DNA of 14,333 bases, taken from contig CAYYIT010000057.1 in NCBI GenBank assembly GCA_964472035.1, positions 1 through 14,333 on the forward strand, in the 5' to 3' direction. How positions within the stretch are numbered: position 1 is the first letter of the stretch; every line of letters begins with the position of its first letter. Of this stretch, positions 14,282 to 14,333 are shown piece by piece. Under the pieces are notes generated by a model. The model saw only the letters and a list, made by a program, of their open reading frames with translations, was not told the DNA's origin and did not search any database. The DNA comes from UBA3855 sp964472035. GTDB taxonomy: Bacteria > Bacillota > Clostridia > Oscillospirales > Ruminococcaceae. A program made the translations under genes and the position numbers.

Positions 14282-14333
14282 TCAGTCTGTCGAAAAAGTC
14301 CCGTCCAGCCACTGCGCCTCCGGCGCAGGGCTG
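14282..14333 (-). CDS. Possible 3' end of an upstream gene (partial)
   Basis: On the minus strand an open frame enters from the window edge and reads SPAPEAQWLDGTFSTD before a TGA at 14282-14284, 42 bp upstream of the WG-repeat gene. Spacing and a polar tail fit the end of a co-directional gene. However, 16 codons are too few to be sure, and the stretch contains a hairpin CTGCGCC/GGCGCAG (14312-14328), so it may be non-coding repeat DNA instead. Confidence 0.25.
   Translation of the reverse strand, partial: SPAPEAQWLDGTFSTD

Noticed and set aside
1..14333. CRISPR array, insertion sequence, phage or defence island
   Set aside because: No regularly spaced direct repeats, transposase, integrase, or defence-type nuclease/ATPase genes are visible; nearly all space is taken by core genes.

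Overview
The window reads as chromosome of a moderately high-G+C clostridial Firmicute, most likely a gut Ruminococcus or other Oscillospiraceae relative (inference). The grounds are strong AGGAGG-type ribosome binding sites, a sigma-A promoter, the recA / small membrane protein / recX / rimO / pgsA order, the DUF1385 (YqhQ)–prmC pair, and GC-rich hairpin repeats between genes. It holds mostly core genes; I see no CRISPR array, transposase, prophage, tRNA or rRNA.

Layout. Positions 1-228 hold a GC-rich composite repeat and then a textbook promoter (TTGACT, 17 bp, TATAAT with extended -10). Positions 229-6924 are one tightly packed rightward block: citrate synthase, a lipoprotein with two Asp-rich FG-GAP-like motifs, an OmpR-type response regulator, its sensor kinase, YqhQ, and the release-factor methylase prmC. 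Intergenic gaps are 43 bp or less, several genes overlap, and I see no terminator, so they are probably co-transcribed. The block ends in a second copy of the composite repeat, which supplies the last codons and stop of prmC. After a 131-bp recA leader comes recA, a 69-residue two-helix membrane protein, recX, a third repeat copy with an 18-bp hairpin, rimO and pgsA (17-nt overlap), then a clear intrinsic terminator at 11411-11454. On the opposite strand and convergent lie a large zinc-ribbon/WG-repeat membrane protein and rnhA.

How the genes work together. The lipoprotein, regulator and kinase look like one signalling unit at the cell surface, placed behind citrate synthase, the entry step to citrate and 2-oxoglutarate/glutamate synthesis. 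PrmC modifies release factors and RimO modifies ribosomal protein S12, so both act on translation. RecA and RecX are a recombinase and its modulator. PgsA makes the precursor of phosphatidylglycerol. RNase HI removes RNA from hybrids.

The most interesting material is not a new enzyme system. It is (a) the repeat family, whose copies keep the same architecture with different, self-complementary arms, and in two copies pair a perfect hairpin with an overlapping four-tract G-quadruplex motif; (b) repeat sequence forming the end of prmC; and (c) a sharp drop in G+C over the last ~150 codons of the WG-repeat gene, which looks like a replaced 3' end.
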